Part shown: one piece after another, positions 31,960 to 40,502 of the stretch | Numbering within the stretch: position 1 is the stretch's first letter | How the letters are laid out: each line of letters begins with the position of its first letter | DNA from: Lachnospiraceae bacterium | GTDB lineage: Bacteria > Bacillota > Clostridia > Lachnospirales > Lachnospiraceae | Direction of reading: 5' to 3' | DNA length: 41,447 nucleotides | Assembly: GCA_014804795.1 (NCBI GenBank) | Contig: JAAUZC010000008.1 | Span: 1 to 41,447, forward strand | The notes under the pieces: model-generated | Database searches by the model: none | Seen by the model: the letters and a program-made list of their open reading frames with translations, nothing else | Told to the model about the DNA's origin: nothing | Translations under genes and position numbers: made by a program

Positions 31960-32194
31960 CCGCTTCCTCCCTTCCCGGCGCCGGCGCTTCCCCCAGGGGG
32001 GATGCCTGCCGCGCCTTCAAGAACTCGGCCAGTTCCTGCGGGGTCAGGTGGAAGCTGCGTGCCACCGCCACGTAATCGGTGTTCTCCAGCTCCGTCTTCT
32101 GTTCCTCCAGGCCGCGGAGCTTGTCCTGCAGCTCCGCGATCTTCCCCTTTGTCCTGCCGATCTCTTTTTCCAGTTTTTCAATCTTCGGGTTCAT
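31949..32194 (-). CDS. DUF4315 family protein
   Basis: 81 residues: an almost pure coiled coil (residues 1-38, I-E-K-L-E-K-E-I, L-Q-D-K-L-R-G-L-E-E-Q-K) followed by L-T-P-Q-E-L-A-E-F-L, the DUF4315 layout. Function unknown; always between CD1107- and CD1108-type genes. ATG 32194 follows CAGGAGG. The stop overlaps the next start. Confidence 0.9.
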   Translation of the reverse strand: MNPKIEKLEKEIGRTKGKIAELQDKLRGLEEQKTELENTDYVAVARSFHLTPQELAEFLKARQASPLGEAPAPGREEADED

Positions 32195-32246
32195 CCTTCA
32201 TTACCTCCTGTCTGCCTGAATTGAAATTGCTGCCTTTTTGTGCCTG

Positions 32247-35093
32247 TCATGGCAGCCTGCCGAATGTGTAGAAATGCTGCTGCCAGTATCTTGAATTGAT
32301 GTCTGCGTAGGAGATGGGGTTCCCGCAGTGGATCATCATGCCGTCCCCCACATAGATCCCCACATGGCTTGCGCCGCTGGTGTTATAGGTCCCCTGGAAG
32401 AATACCAGGTCGCCGGGCCTTGCATCCGCAGCTGATACGGGCGTGCATGAGCCTAAGAGCCCGTTTGCGGTCTGCCGCCCCATGTCCCACCCGGAATGGT
32501 TGACCACCCATGAGACATAGCCGGAGCAGTCAAAGGAAGTGGACGGGCTGGAACCGCCCCACACATAAGGGTATCCCAGGTACTTCTCCGCCTCCCGGAG
32601 CATGGCCGCGAACCTCTCGTCCGCAAGGGCTTCCGGCGGCACGTCATAGTCCGTGTAGCCTCCCCCTGCCGCTGCCCCGGCTTCCGGCAGGCTCCTGCCC
32701 TCCGTGTTCCCGGTATCCGCGAAATACAGGGGGTTCAGGTACTGCCCGTCCACCAGGACCTCCAGGTGCAGGTGCGGCCCGGTGGAATTCCCGGTGCTGC
32801 CCACCTTTGCGATCACGTCCCCGGCCCTTACTTCCTGTCCGGCAGACACCAGCAGCTGGGAGCAGTGCCCGTATTTTGTCGTCAGGGTGTGCCCCTCATA
32901 GGCTTCCCCCTCGATGGCGACGCACAGGCCGTAGCCGCCCGCGTCCCCGGCGAGCGTCACCCTGCCGTCATGCCCGGCAAGGATCTCCGTCCCCTGGGGC
33001 ATCCCGATGTCCACGCCGGTATGGTAGTTCTTTTCCCCGCTGACGGGGTGCACCCGGTAGCCGTAATAGCTTGTGACACAGGGAAGCCAGTCCGTGCCGA
33101 ACACGTTCCCCACATACTGCCGGCTGCCTTTGGTCTCCATCAGGATCCCGCAGATCTCCCTCTCGTCCGTGCTCATGCGTCCTGAGACAAGGTTCTCCAT
33201 CGGTATGACGGAAAGCTCCACGTTCAGGATGTGCCACTCATAGGGCACCTCTTCTTCCGTTTCCTCCCCGGTCTCCGGGTCCGTGACGGTCTCCGTCCGG
33301 TAGCGGGTCTCCGTCTCCTCCGTAAATATGAGGGTGTACTGTTCCCCGAAGAGCTGCCGCAGGACGCCCTCCGCCTGCCCCCAGGTAAAATCCTGGAAGG
33401 CCGCCGTAAGGTAGCCCATCAGGACATAGGGGTCATGCTCGACCGGGCCGATATTGTAACGGTACTCGTCATAGCCCGGATGGTCCTCTTCCACACGGCC
33501 GATCTCCAGCTCCAGGTCCGTCTCCCATTCGGTATAGGCAAGCTCCGCCCGGTCGATGTCCGCATCCTCCGCCAGGTAGGTTGATGATGCCAGAAGCCCC
33601 AGGCCCCCGCTGCCCATGTTGGAGCAGGACGTAAGGAGGGAGCTTATCAGGAAGAATACCAGGAGGAGCAGCCCTGCTGCCCCGAAGGCCACGGGATGGC
33701 TCTTTACGAACATCACTGCCTGCTCCGCGATCCTCTCCGTGGCTGCTGCTGCCTTCCCTGCCCGTTTCCCTGCTTTCTGCGCCTCCCTTGCCGCTTTTGC
33801 GTACCGGCGTTTGATCTTCTGCTTCTGCCACATTCGGGCCAGCATGTCCTTCTTAAGCTGCGGGCTGTCATGGAGCGCCTGCCGGTAGGCAAGCCCTGCC
33901 TGTGCCCTCGCGGACTTCTGCTGCAGTCTTGCCGCCCTGCGGTAGGGTGCCGTCCTGTGGCGGTGCCAGGCAGTCCGCACCCCTGCCTCCCCTGCCAGTT
34001 CCGTGCGGTGGGCCGCCTTGATGCCCACGTTCTCCTCCTCGGCCTGGTAGATCTTCTTATGCGCATACCCGGTGGCGGCATTGGCTCCGGCCTTTACCGG
34101 GCGCAAGGGTACCGGTCCCTTTACATGGGCTCCCTGGGGTTTCGCCTCCTTCTCAAATTTCAGGCGCTTTGCCGCTTTCCCGGTATCCGGGTCGGATACG
34201 GTCTCCATCCGCAGCTTCCGGCGTGCCGGGAGCCTCTCCTGTGCCTTTTCCAGCTTTTCTGCCGCCCGCTCCGCTTTCTTTCCTGCCCGTTCCAGTTTCC
34301 TGTCCTTCATCCCCGGCGGGCGCTCGTCAGGTGCAAATTCCAGCCTGGACGTCCGCCCTGTATCCTCCGGTTTCCCTTCCGCTCCCCCGGCCCCAGTTTC
34401 TGTTTCCTGCCGGGCCTGCCGACGGTACCTGCTGCCATCTTGGTGCCTCTTCCGGCGCTCCCCTTCCTGGGGAGTCCTTCCCCTATGGGCAGCTTCCTCA
34501 TGCCCGGCATTTCCGGTACTGTCGGTGCCGGGGCTTTCACCGGCTGCCTCCCCATATCCTTCCGTCCCGGGGGCCGCTCCGGCAGGTCCCCCCGGTCCTG
34601 TTTCCGGCCATCCGGCATCATCCGCCACGGCTTCTGTCTGTACGGCTTCCTTATACCGGGACCCCTCCCGGAAGTTTTCTGCCTGCCGGCGCCTGTGCCC
34701 CTTCCCGGCCGCATCCTCCCGCGTTGGCGCCGCCGTCCTTCCCCGCCCCCTGTAAAGGGGCCTGTCATGGGGCTCCCGGACCGGCGCTGCCGCCTCCCGC
34801 GCATCTGCGCCCGGCATGTCTCCCGCGGCTTCCGGCATCCCGCAGGCATCCGCCGCATTTCCCGCATCCGCCCGGCCGGGGGCCTGCGTACTGTGGTCCC
34901 CTGCCTGCCGCCTTTGTCCGGTCCCCTGCAGCCGGCTCCCTGTATCCTCCCTGGGGACAGGGCCTGCCCGGGCATGGCGCAGGTCAAAGTCCGGAGCTGC
35001 CTGCCTTCCGGCCTCCTGTTCCCCGCCATGGGCCTCCCTGGCCGGCATCCTCACGTCTTTCTTCTTCCTCTGGAACTGCCTTCCTCTCGGCAT
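32247..35093 (-). CDS. CD1108-family cell-wall hydrolase (M23 plus NlpC/P60)
   Basis: 948 residues. The first 270 are low-complexity and very polar (R, E, A, G, P), followed by K/R-rich coiled segments and one membrane helix at about 468-484. Outside the membrane: an M23-like metallopeptidase with H-T-G-V-D near 691 and H-L-H-L-E-V near 773, then an NlpC/P60 domain with the catalytic F-D-C-S-G-Y near 854 and G-A-S-H-V-G near 910. It should cut peptidoglycan twice to let the conjugation channel through. ATG 35093 chosen over nearby in-frame GTG/ATG because it sits 8 bases after GGAGG. Confidence 0.94.
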   Translation of the reverse strand: MPRGRQFQRKKKDVRMPAREAHGGEQEAGRQAAPDFDLRHARAGPVPREDTGSRLQGTGQRRQAGDHSTQAPGRADAGNAADACGMPEAAGDMPGADAREAAAPVREPHDRPLYRGRGRTAAPTREDAAGKGHRRRQAENFREGSRYKEAVQTEAVADDAGWPETGPGGPAGAAPGTEGYGEAAGESPGTDSTGNAGHEEAAHRGRTPQEGERRKRHQDGSRYRRQARQETETGAGGAEGKPEDTGRTSRLEFAPDERPPGMKDRKLERAGKKAERAAEKLEKAQERLPARRKLRMETVSDPDTGKAAKRLKFEKEAKPQGAHVKGPVPLRPVKAGANAATGYAHKKIYQAEEENVGIKAAHRTELAGEAGVRTAWHRHRTAPYRRAARLQQKSARAQAGLAYRQALHDSPQLKKDMLARMWQKQKIKRRYAKAAREAQKAGKRAGKAAAATERIAEQAVMFVKSHPVAFGAAGLLLLVFFLISSLLTSCSNMGSGGLGLLASSTYLAEDADIDRAELAYTEWETDLELEIGRVEEDHPGYDEYRYNIGPVEHDPYVLMGYLTAAFQDFTWGQAEGVLRQLFGEQYTLIFTEETETRYRTETVTDPETGEETEEEVPYEWHILNVELSVIPMENLVSGRMSTDEREICGILMETKGSRQYVGNVFGTDWLPCVTSYYGYRVHPVSGEKNYHTGVDIGMPQGTEILAGHDGRVTLAGDAGGYGLCVAIEGEAYEGHTLTTKYGHCSQLLVSAGQEVRAGDVIAKVGSTGNSTGPHLHLEVLVDGQYLNPLYFADTGNTEGRSLPEAGAAAGGGYTDYDVPPEALADERFAAMLREAEKYLGYPYVWGGSSPSTSFDCSGYVSWVVNHSGWDMGRQTANGLLGSCTPVSAADARPGDLVFFQGTYNTSGASHVGIYVGDGMMIHCGNPISYADINSRYWQQHFYTFGRLP

Positions 35094-35128
35094 CCTCATC
35101 ACCTCCGGGTATCCTTATTTTCTTCCCT

Positions 35129-37603
35129 TCACGCGCTGCTCCCCTCCATCTCGTCCGGGCGGGTCGTCATGATCCTGTAAAGGGTGGTGTCCTTCGGGAA
35201 ATGGTCCACAAAGGGGATGATCACGTTCCCGAAGAATAAAAGGCCCTCGCCGGGGCCCGAATGGGTCACATAGGAGAGCTGGTGCGGGGAGATCCCCAGC
35301 TGCCTCGCCAGGATCTGCCTGTCCCCCTGTGCCTGGTTCAGCATATAGATGAAATCGCTGTTCTCAAAGATGTTCTCGATCTCCCTGGATGCCAGCAGGT
35401 CCTTCACGTTCTGGGTCAGGCCGCTGGGGATCCCGCCCCATTTGCGGAACCTCTTCCAGATCTCCACGCTGAAGCTCCCTGTCTGCCCCTTTAAGAGGAG
35501 GTGGAATTCGTCTATATAGAACCAGGTCGTCTTATGCTTCGACCGGTTGGCCGTGACGCGGTTCCATACCGCATCCTGCATGATCAGGAGCCCGATCTCC
35601 TTCAGGGCCTTCCCCAGGGACTTCAGCTGGAAGCAGAGCACCCGGTGGTCGTCCATCCGGATATTGGAGCGGTGGTTGAACACGTTTAAGGAGCCGTTGA
35701 CATAGATCTCCAGCGCCGTGGCGATGTTCTGTGCCTCCGGCTCGGGCTGCTTTAGGAGCAGCGCGTGCAGGTCGCCCAGCACCGGCATCTTCTCCGGGCT
35801 CGGGTCCTGCAGGTAGTCATGGTACACGAGCCTGGTGCACCGGTCGATGATGGTCTTCTCCACCGGGGATAGCCCTTCCTTGCCCCCGATGATCAGGTCG
35901 CACAGGGAAAGGATGAAATCGCTCTTCAGCGTCACCGGGTTCTCATCATCCGAATAGTCCAGGTTGATGTCCATGGGGTTGATGTAGTTGGTGGAATTGG
36001 GGGAGATGTCGATGACCTGCCCCTGCTCCCCGAACTGCCCCACCAGGGGCCCGTACTCGTTCTCCGGGTCCGCGATGATGATGTCGTCCTCCGTCAGGAG
36101 GAACACGTTGACGATCTCACGCTTGGCGGAAAAGGACTTGCCGCTGCCCGGCGTCCCGAGGAACAGCCCGTTGGGGTTCTTCAGGTTCTTCCTGCTCGCC
36201 ATGATCAGGTTGTTGGAAAGGGCATTGAGGCCATAGTACAGCGCCTCCCCCTCCTGGAACAGCTCACAGGTGGTGAACGGCACGAAGATGGCCGTGCTGC
36301 TGGTGGTGAGCCCCCTCTCGATCTCGATCTGGTTCGCGCCTAAGGCCAGGGAGGACATGAAGCCCTGCTCCTGCTGGTAGTCCAGCCGCTTCAGCGCGCA
36401 GTTGTATTTCTGCGCCACGCCCGAAGCCGCAAAGACGTCATTGCCCAGCTTCTGGCGCCGGGCCGCGATGTTCTCCACCAGCACCGTCACAAGGAACATG
36501 CGCTCGTTCCGGCTCTGCAGGTCCTGCAGGAGGTTCTTCGCTTCCTCCCCGTAGGTGGAAAGGTCAGAAGGTATGATGTCCATGTCATACCCCGCCCGGA
36601 CCGCTTTCTTCTGTTCCTCTATGGTCATCTTCTGCAGGTCGGACATCTTCCGCTTGATGTTACGGATGGCCTGCGCCTGGTCGATGGACTGGATGTGCAG
36701 GTTCACCGTCACGGCGTCGTTCAGGTCCAGGATGTCCGCCAGCAGCCGGTCCGTCAGCTCCGGCGCCAGGATCTGTAAGAAGGACACCGCCCCGAAGTGG
36801 CCGCCCACCCGGAAGGTCTTCCCGTCGCCAGAAAAGGACAGGCCGGAAGGCGCGATATAGTCCTTTGTGGAGAGCCCGGTCTTCGGCAGGTCCGCCCATG
36901 AAAAGCGGAACCTCTCCTGCCCGTCCGGGTGCAGCTGGCTGTGCAGGAGCTCCAGGCGCTCCAGCCCGTTTAAGGGCCTTGCCTGTGCGCCAAGGGCCTT
37001 GAAGTTCGCCAGCACGTCCGTCTCGATGCGTTCCAGCCGCATCTTCGCCGTGCGCAGGTCCTCCGCCTCGATCCCGAAGGTGATGTACTTCCTTTTGGCA
37101 AGCCCGTTGTTCCCCTTCTGCAGCTGGCCCTTCAGCATGTCCCCGTATTCCTTCCGGATCCCGTCGTAGGCATCCCCTCTTACGGGGATATCGATGCTCC
37201 TTGCGAAGTCCTGCATGTTGGCCCTCTGGTTGATGAACGTGAGCTGCACATGGATGGAGGCGTCAAAATAGTTCAGGAAATCACAGTATCCCTCGAATAT
37301 CTGCGCCTTGTCGTCCGCCTGCGCCAGCTGGTAGTTGATGTCGAAGAACTGCACCGTCTTGGTGTAGGTCTTCCCGTCCAGCCGGCAGATGCCGTCCCGG
37401 TACATCTCCTTATAGGGGATGCTCTGCTGGACCGTCTGCGGGGCCTCCGCCCTCATCCCGGCAAAGAGGCCTCCCTTCCCGGGCGGCTTCTTACGGGGCG
37501 CATTACGCCCGCTTCTTTTTGCGTCGGCCCTGGATATCTTTGCCCGCCTGATGTTTCCCTGCAGGCGCTCTTCCTGGGCCCTTTGCTGTCTGGTCTTTGG
37601 CAA
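35129..37603 (-). CDS. virB4: VirB4-like conjugation ATPase (CD1110 family)
   Basis: 824 residues. The N-terminal half is the VirB4 membrane-proximal domain. The ATPase half has Walker A G-T-P-G-S-G-K-S near residue 480 and Walker B T-W-F-Y-I-D-E-F near residue 697. It powers channel assembly and transport. TTG 37603 with AAGGAGG at about 9 bases is the start; the first 34 codons overlap the end of prgI in another frame (37503-37603). Intact. Confidence 0.96.
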   Translation of the reverse strand: MPKTRQQRAQEERLQGNIRRAKISRADAKRSGRNAPRKKPPGKGGLFAGMRAEAPQTVQQSIPYKEMYRDGICRLDGKTYTKTVQFFDINYQLAQADDKAQIFEGYCDFLNYFDASIHVQLTFINQRANMQDFARSIDIPVRGDAYDGIRKEYGDMLKGQLQKGNNGLAKRKYITFGIEAEDLRTAKMRLERIETDVLANFKALGAQARPLNGLERLELLHSQLHPDGQERFRFSWADLPKTGLSTKDYIAPSGLSFSGDGKTFRVGGHFGAVSFLQILAPELTDRLLADILDLNDAVTVNLHIQSIDQAQAIRNIKRKMSDLQKMTIEEQKKAVRAGYDMDIIPSDLSTYGEEAKNLLQDLQSRNERMFLVTVLVENIAARRQKLGNDVFAASGVAQKYNCALKRLDYQQEQGFMSSLALGANQIEIERGLTTSSTAIFVPFTTCELFQEGEALYYGLNALSNNLIMASRKNLKNPNGLFLGTPGSGKSFSAKREIVNVFLLTEDDIIIADPENEYGPLVGQFGEQGQVIDISPNSTNYINPMDINLDYSDDENPVTLKSDFILSLCDLIIGGKEGLSPVEKTIIDRCTRLVYHDYLQDPSPEKMPVLGDLHALLLKQPEPEAQNIATALEIYVNGSLNVFNHRSNIRMDDHRVLCFQLKSLGKALKEIGLLIMQDAVWNRVTANRSKHKTTWFYIDEFHLLLKGQTGSFSVEIWKRFRKWGGIPSGLTQNVKDLLASREIENIFENSDFIYMLNQAQGDRQILARQLGISPHQLSYVTHSGPGEGLLFFGNVIIPFVDHFPKDTTLYRIMTTRPDEMEGSSA

Positions 37604-37937
37604 TCTCGTTGACCTCCTTCCTTGAAATGGATCTGTACAGGTTTTCAGTCCGGTACGGGCGCTTCCCCGGCCACAGCCTGTGCCGCAGCCGGTTCCTCAG
37701 TATCTTCTCCGCCGGCTGCCCGTCCCGCTCATACATGGCGAAGAAGAAAAAGGGCATCATAAGCCCGATCATCAAAAGCGCCGCCGCTGAGTTGCCGATG
37801 GGGCCGCGTGCCGCGAAATATGCCGGCAGCCCCACGAGCCCGGCCAGGCTGAAACATATGAGCTGGCGCTTCGTAAGGTTGAAGGCCAGCTTGGTCTTGA
37901 CTTTCGTCAGGTCTTTTGGTACTGGCACATAAGGCAT
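37503..37937 (-). CDS. PrgI-family conjugation protein
   Basis: 144 residues. Starts Y-V-P-V-P-K-D-L, then two membrane helices (L-I-C-F-S-L-A-G-L-V-G-L-P and A-A-L-L-M-I-G-L-M-M-P-F-F-F-F). R-N-R-L-R-H-R follows with a basic cytoplasmic tail, the PrgI/VirB3-like layout. Part of the inner-membrane type IV secretion complex beside VirB4. Its last 101 bases overlap virB4. ATG 37937 follows GGAGGGG. Confidence 0.92.
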   Translation of the reverse strand: MPYVPVPKDLTKVKTKLAFNLTKRQLICFSLAGLVGLPAYFAARGPIGNSAAALLMIGLMMPFFFFAMYERDGQPAEKILRNRLRHRLWPGKRPYRTENLYRSISRKEVNEIAKDQTAKGPGRAPAGKHQAGKDIQGRRKKKRA

Positions 37938-37968
37938 CTGGTTCCCCTCCTTTCATAAAATGGTCCCG

Positions 37969-38715
37969 TCAGCGCGCTTCCTGTCCGTGCGCGCCTTTTT
38001 CCGGCCCTGTCCGGGCCTTCGCTTCCTGCGCTGCCTTCTGCAGCTTTTCCTTCAGTGACGCCGGCAGGCTTTCCTGCTCCAGGGATGCCGCCCGCTCGCC
38101 CATCAGCGCCCTGATCATGCCCTCGCCGGCAGAAACGGTGTCATAGGCCCAGTAAGCCTGCAGGAGCCTTAACGGTTCCTCGAACTGCAGCAGGAATTCC
38201 ACTTCCTCCATGCGCGGCTGGTATCCGTCCTCCATGAAATCATAGGCTTCAAGGGCCGCCCCTATCAGCCGCGCCTTGTCGATCAGTTCCTCCCGGTCCC
38301 ATGTATGGAGCTGCCCCTTGTAGGCATCCAGGTTCTGCTTAAGCCTCCTCCCCAGCTCCCTGTGCCTCTTCTCCAGCTGGGGGGACTCCGGCATCTTCCG
38401 GAACCTCCCGTACGCATCGATCTCCACCAGGAGCTCACAGATGGGGAAACGGCCTGCATGGGTGTTTTCCTCCTTGCAGTGGAATACCGCCTCCAGCGGG
38501 TCTTCAAAATAGAGCAGCGCCTTTACCTCGGCGGCAGAGAACCCGTGTTCCGTTTTCAGGTAATAATGGAGCCCGGCCAGTGCCTGTAGGTAATAGATGC
38601 TGCCGATGTCCAGATGATCCACGGTCTCCGCATGGTACCGCAGGTTCTCGTCCAGCCGGTCCATCAGCAGCGTTTTCCCGTCCCCACCCATGCCGTATTT
38701 TCCGGTTCCCTCCAT
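37969..38715 (-). CDS. ICE accessory protein, unknown function
   Basis: 248 residues, helical, no membrane segment. Segments D-I-G-S-I-Y-Y-L-Q-A-L-A-G-L-H-Y-Y and A-L-L-Y-F-E-D-P-L-E-A-V recur weakly later as F-L-L-Q-F-E-E-P-L-R-L-L, suggesting an internal repeat. I cannot name a family. The end (S-L-K-E-K-L-Q, closing G-Q-E-A-R) resembles the shared accessory tail in diluted form. ATG 38715 overlaps the SpoVG stop (TGATG), so coupling sets the start. Confidence 0.75.
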   Translation of the reverse strand: MEGTGKYGMGGDGKTLLMDRLDENLRYHAETVDHLDIGSIYYLQALAGLHYYLKTEHGFSAAEVKALLYFEDPLEAVFHCKEENTHAGRFPICELLVEIDAYGRFRKMPESPQLEKRHRELGRRLKQNLDAYKGQLHTWDREELIDKARLIGAALEAYDFMEDGYQPRMEEVEFLLQFEEPLRLLQAYWAYDTVSAGEGMIRALMGERAASLEQESLPASLKEKLQKAAQEAKARTGPEKGAHGQEAR

Positions 38716-39167
38716 CAGCGTTCCTGCCCGCTTTTGGCCGGCGCTGCTTTAGCCGGCTGGCCCTTTACTTTCCCGGCATTCTCCTTCAGGGTCCCGGACA
38801 GGGAAGGCTTTTCCGCCGCGCCCTTTGTAGCCTCAAGGGTGGCCTGCAGGGATTCGATCGCCGCGCCGTACCCCTCGATCAGGGCGTCATTCAGCTGCCT
38901 GCGGAAATCTGCCGTCACGGGCCAGCAGACGTCCCTCCATTTCCCCTGCTTGTCCTGGGTGGAAGGCATGTTCACATACAGGCCGTTCTCGCCCGAGCAG
39001 ATGCGGAACCCGTCGATCTTGAAGCTGTCCCCGATGGTCACGTTGGCAAAGGCCAGCAGGTTCCCCATAGGTGCGATCGGGCGCACGTTCACGTCCAGTT
39101 TCAGGCCTCCGGACGCCTCCTGTACCTGTGTTTCCGGTACCTTGTTCTCTGTTCCTGTCTTGTTCAT
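38715..39167 (-). CDS. SpoVG-family protein with KPSL tail
   Basis: 150 residues. The core (about 22-100) is SpoVG: V-N-V-R-P-I-A-P-M-G-N-L-L-A-F-A-N-V-T-I, then F-K-I-D-G-F-R-I, and the V-N-M-P-S block. SpoVG proteins bind nucleic acid and act as regulators in Firmicutes. A 40-residue extension beginning E-K-P-S-L-S-G-T-L-K and ending K-S-G-Q-E-R is absent from chromosomal SpoVG and equals the tail on other accessory proteins. ATG 39167 follows AAAGGAGG. Confidence 0.9.
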   Translation of the reverse strand: MNKTGTENKVPETQVQEASGGLKLDVNVRPIAPMGNLLAFANVTIGDSFKIDGFRICSGENGLYVNMPSTQDKQGKWRDVCWPVTADFRRQLNDALIEGYGAAIESLQATLEATKGAAEKPSLSGTLKENAGKVKGQPAKAAPAKSGQER

Positions 39168-39207
39168 AAGATCATATCCTCCTTTATGAGATCATGTCAG
39201 CCGCGCA

Positions 39208-40071
39208 TCAGCGCGCGTTAAATATTCCTTTGGATAACGAGCCCGTCTTAAAGAGGGCGAAGGCCAGCAGGACGGTATAGCCCGCCGTCCCCCATACCGC
39301 GCCGTGGATGTCCCCGGACGAGGGGATCGACTGGACCAGCACCGCATAGATGGCGACGCAGACCAGGATAAGGAACCCCTGGAAGCCCAGCGCGAAGAGG
39401 GAACGGAGGTATCCCGTCCCCATCTGCCCCCACTCTCGGTTAACCATGGTGGAGAACGGGATCGGCGCCAGGCTCACTGTCAGGTAGATCTCTATCATCC
39501 TGCCGTACACGATGACGAAGATCACGATGGACAGCACCCACATGCACAGGTTGATGATGTTGGTCTCCAGCCACAGGCCGATCAGTTCCCACATGCCCAT
39601 GGCTTCCAGCTGCGCCTCCAGGTCTGCCATCGCCGCGTTCACGTCCATGCTGCCGTTTATGATGCCGGCGCTCTGGGAGACCACGTTCTGGGCCACGTCG
39701 AACACCGCCATGACGATGGTGAAGCAGTTGGTCAGCAGGTATGTGGCGACGAAGGTCTTGAAGATCCACTTGAAGATGTTGAACGTGTCGAAATCATGCA
39801 TGTTGTTCTTCTCCAGGATCATCTGGATCAGCTCATAGACCAGCACGAAGGTCAGGATCATGCCCGCGATGGGGATCACGATGTTCTCCGAAAGCGACCG
39901 TATCATGTTGAACACGCCGCTGTTCCATCCCTGGGGCGTCTGCCCCACCTGCGCCGCCACGTCCGCCACCTGGCTGTTCACCGAATTGAAGATGCTGGTG
40001 TACTGCGCTATGACCGCCTCGATCAGCCCCTCTTTGATCCAGTCTGTTATCCGGTCAAACAGACTGCCCAT
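39208..40071 (-). CDS. VirB6/TrbL-like conjugation membrane protein (CD1112 family)
   Basis: 287 residues with about six hydrophobic segments, for example I-V-I-P-I-A-G-M-I-L-T-F, A-T-Y-L-L-T-N-C-F and W-V-L-S-I-V-I-F-V-I-V-Y. An amphipathic N-terminus and a final helix-rich end are present. This is the polytopic core component of the mating channel in Tn1549/CTn4 elements. ATG 40071 follows AAGGGG, 10 bases after Maff2. Confidence 0.92.
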   Translation of the reverse strand: MGSLFDRITDWIKEGLIEAVIAQYTSIFNSVNSQVADVAAQVGQTPQGWNSGVFNMIRSLSENIVIPIAGMILTFVLVYELIQMILEKNNMHDFDTFNIFKWIFKTFVATYLLTNCFTIVMAVFDVAQNVVSQSAGIINGSMDVNAAMADLEAQLEAMGMWELIGLWLETNIINLCMWVLSIVIFVIVYGRMIEIYLTVSLAPIPFSTMVNREWGQMGTGYLRSLFALGFQGFLILVCVAIYAVLVQSIPSSGDIHGAVWGTAGYTVLLAFALFKTGSLSKGIFNAR

Positions 40072-40081
40072 GGGTCACCCC

Positions 40082-40297
40082 TTAACTGAACAGCCCGGAC
40101 AGCAGCGGGATCAACGTAGAGCCTACCAGGGCGATGCCGCCGCCCGCCATGAGCTGCTTCATGCCCTGGCTCTTGGCGCCGGGGTTGTCATTGCCGTAGC
40201 CTTCCAGCAGGTTGATCACGCCCCATGCGCCAAGGCCGGCACCCAGGGCAATGACAAGGATCTTCAAAGTATCGATAGCACTCGTAAAAAAAGCCAT
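40082..40297 (-). CDS. Maff2-family small membrane protein
   Basis: 71 residues with two hydrophobic helices (L-K-I-L-V-I-A-L-G-A-G-L-G-A-W-G and I-A-L-V-G-S-T-L-I-P-L-L) linked by a G/N/D turn. Maff2 family, thought to be the pilin-like VirB2 equivalent in these ICEs. ATG 40297 follows TTAAGGAGG; the longer upstream frame would run through a terminator and is rejected. Confidence 0.92.
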   Translation of the reverse strand: MAFFTSAIDTLKILVIALGAGLGAWGVINLLEGYGNDNPGAKSQGMKQLMAGGGIALVGSTLIPLLSGLFS

Positions 40298-40360
40298 AAA
40301 ATTGTTCCTCCTTAATTTTAAGAAATTGATGTCGTGGTGTGGCCGTATCAGGCCGGAAAC

Positions 40361-40412
40361 AAAAAAAGCCGCCCCTGTATCAGAAATGGACTGCTTCAAA
40401 TACAGGGGCGGC
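40361..40412 (-). terminator. Strong intrinsic terminator between virD4 and Maff2
   Basis: GCCGCCCCTGTAT pairs perfectly with ATACAGGGGCGGC (13 bp) and is followed on the minus strand by seven T. It would stop most transcripts leaving virD4, so the Maff2-to-VirB4 operon needs antitermination or its own promoter. Confidence 0.9.
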
Positions 40413-40440
40413 ATAAGGTGCAGGATAAGCCTGCCGATAT

Positions 40441-40491
40441 TCAGTTTTTAAGATTTGGGTCTGTCATCCCAGGGGGTGCCCTGATCCTCAA
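40441..40491 (-). CDS. Possible micro-ORF between virD4 and terminator
   Basis: TTG at 40491 stands 5 bases after an excellent AAAGGAGG and opens a 16-codon ORF ending TGA at 40441-40443. A second frame from the neighbouring ATT gives a similarly short peptide. No family can be recognised. It could be a translated leader linked to the following terminator, or a chance ribosome site. Confidence 0.25.
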   Translation of the reverse strand: MRIRAPPGMTDPNLKN

Positions 40492-40502
40492 TGAAACCTC
40501 CT

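Noticed and set aside
33696..35239. Long plus-strand open frames opposite the CD1108 gene
   Set aside because: Pro/Arg/Ser-rich composition from reading the GC-rich low-complexity region backwards; no start signal or family.
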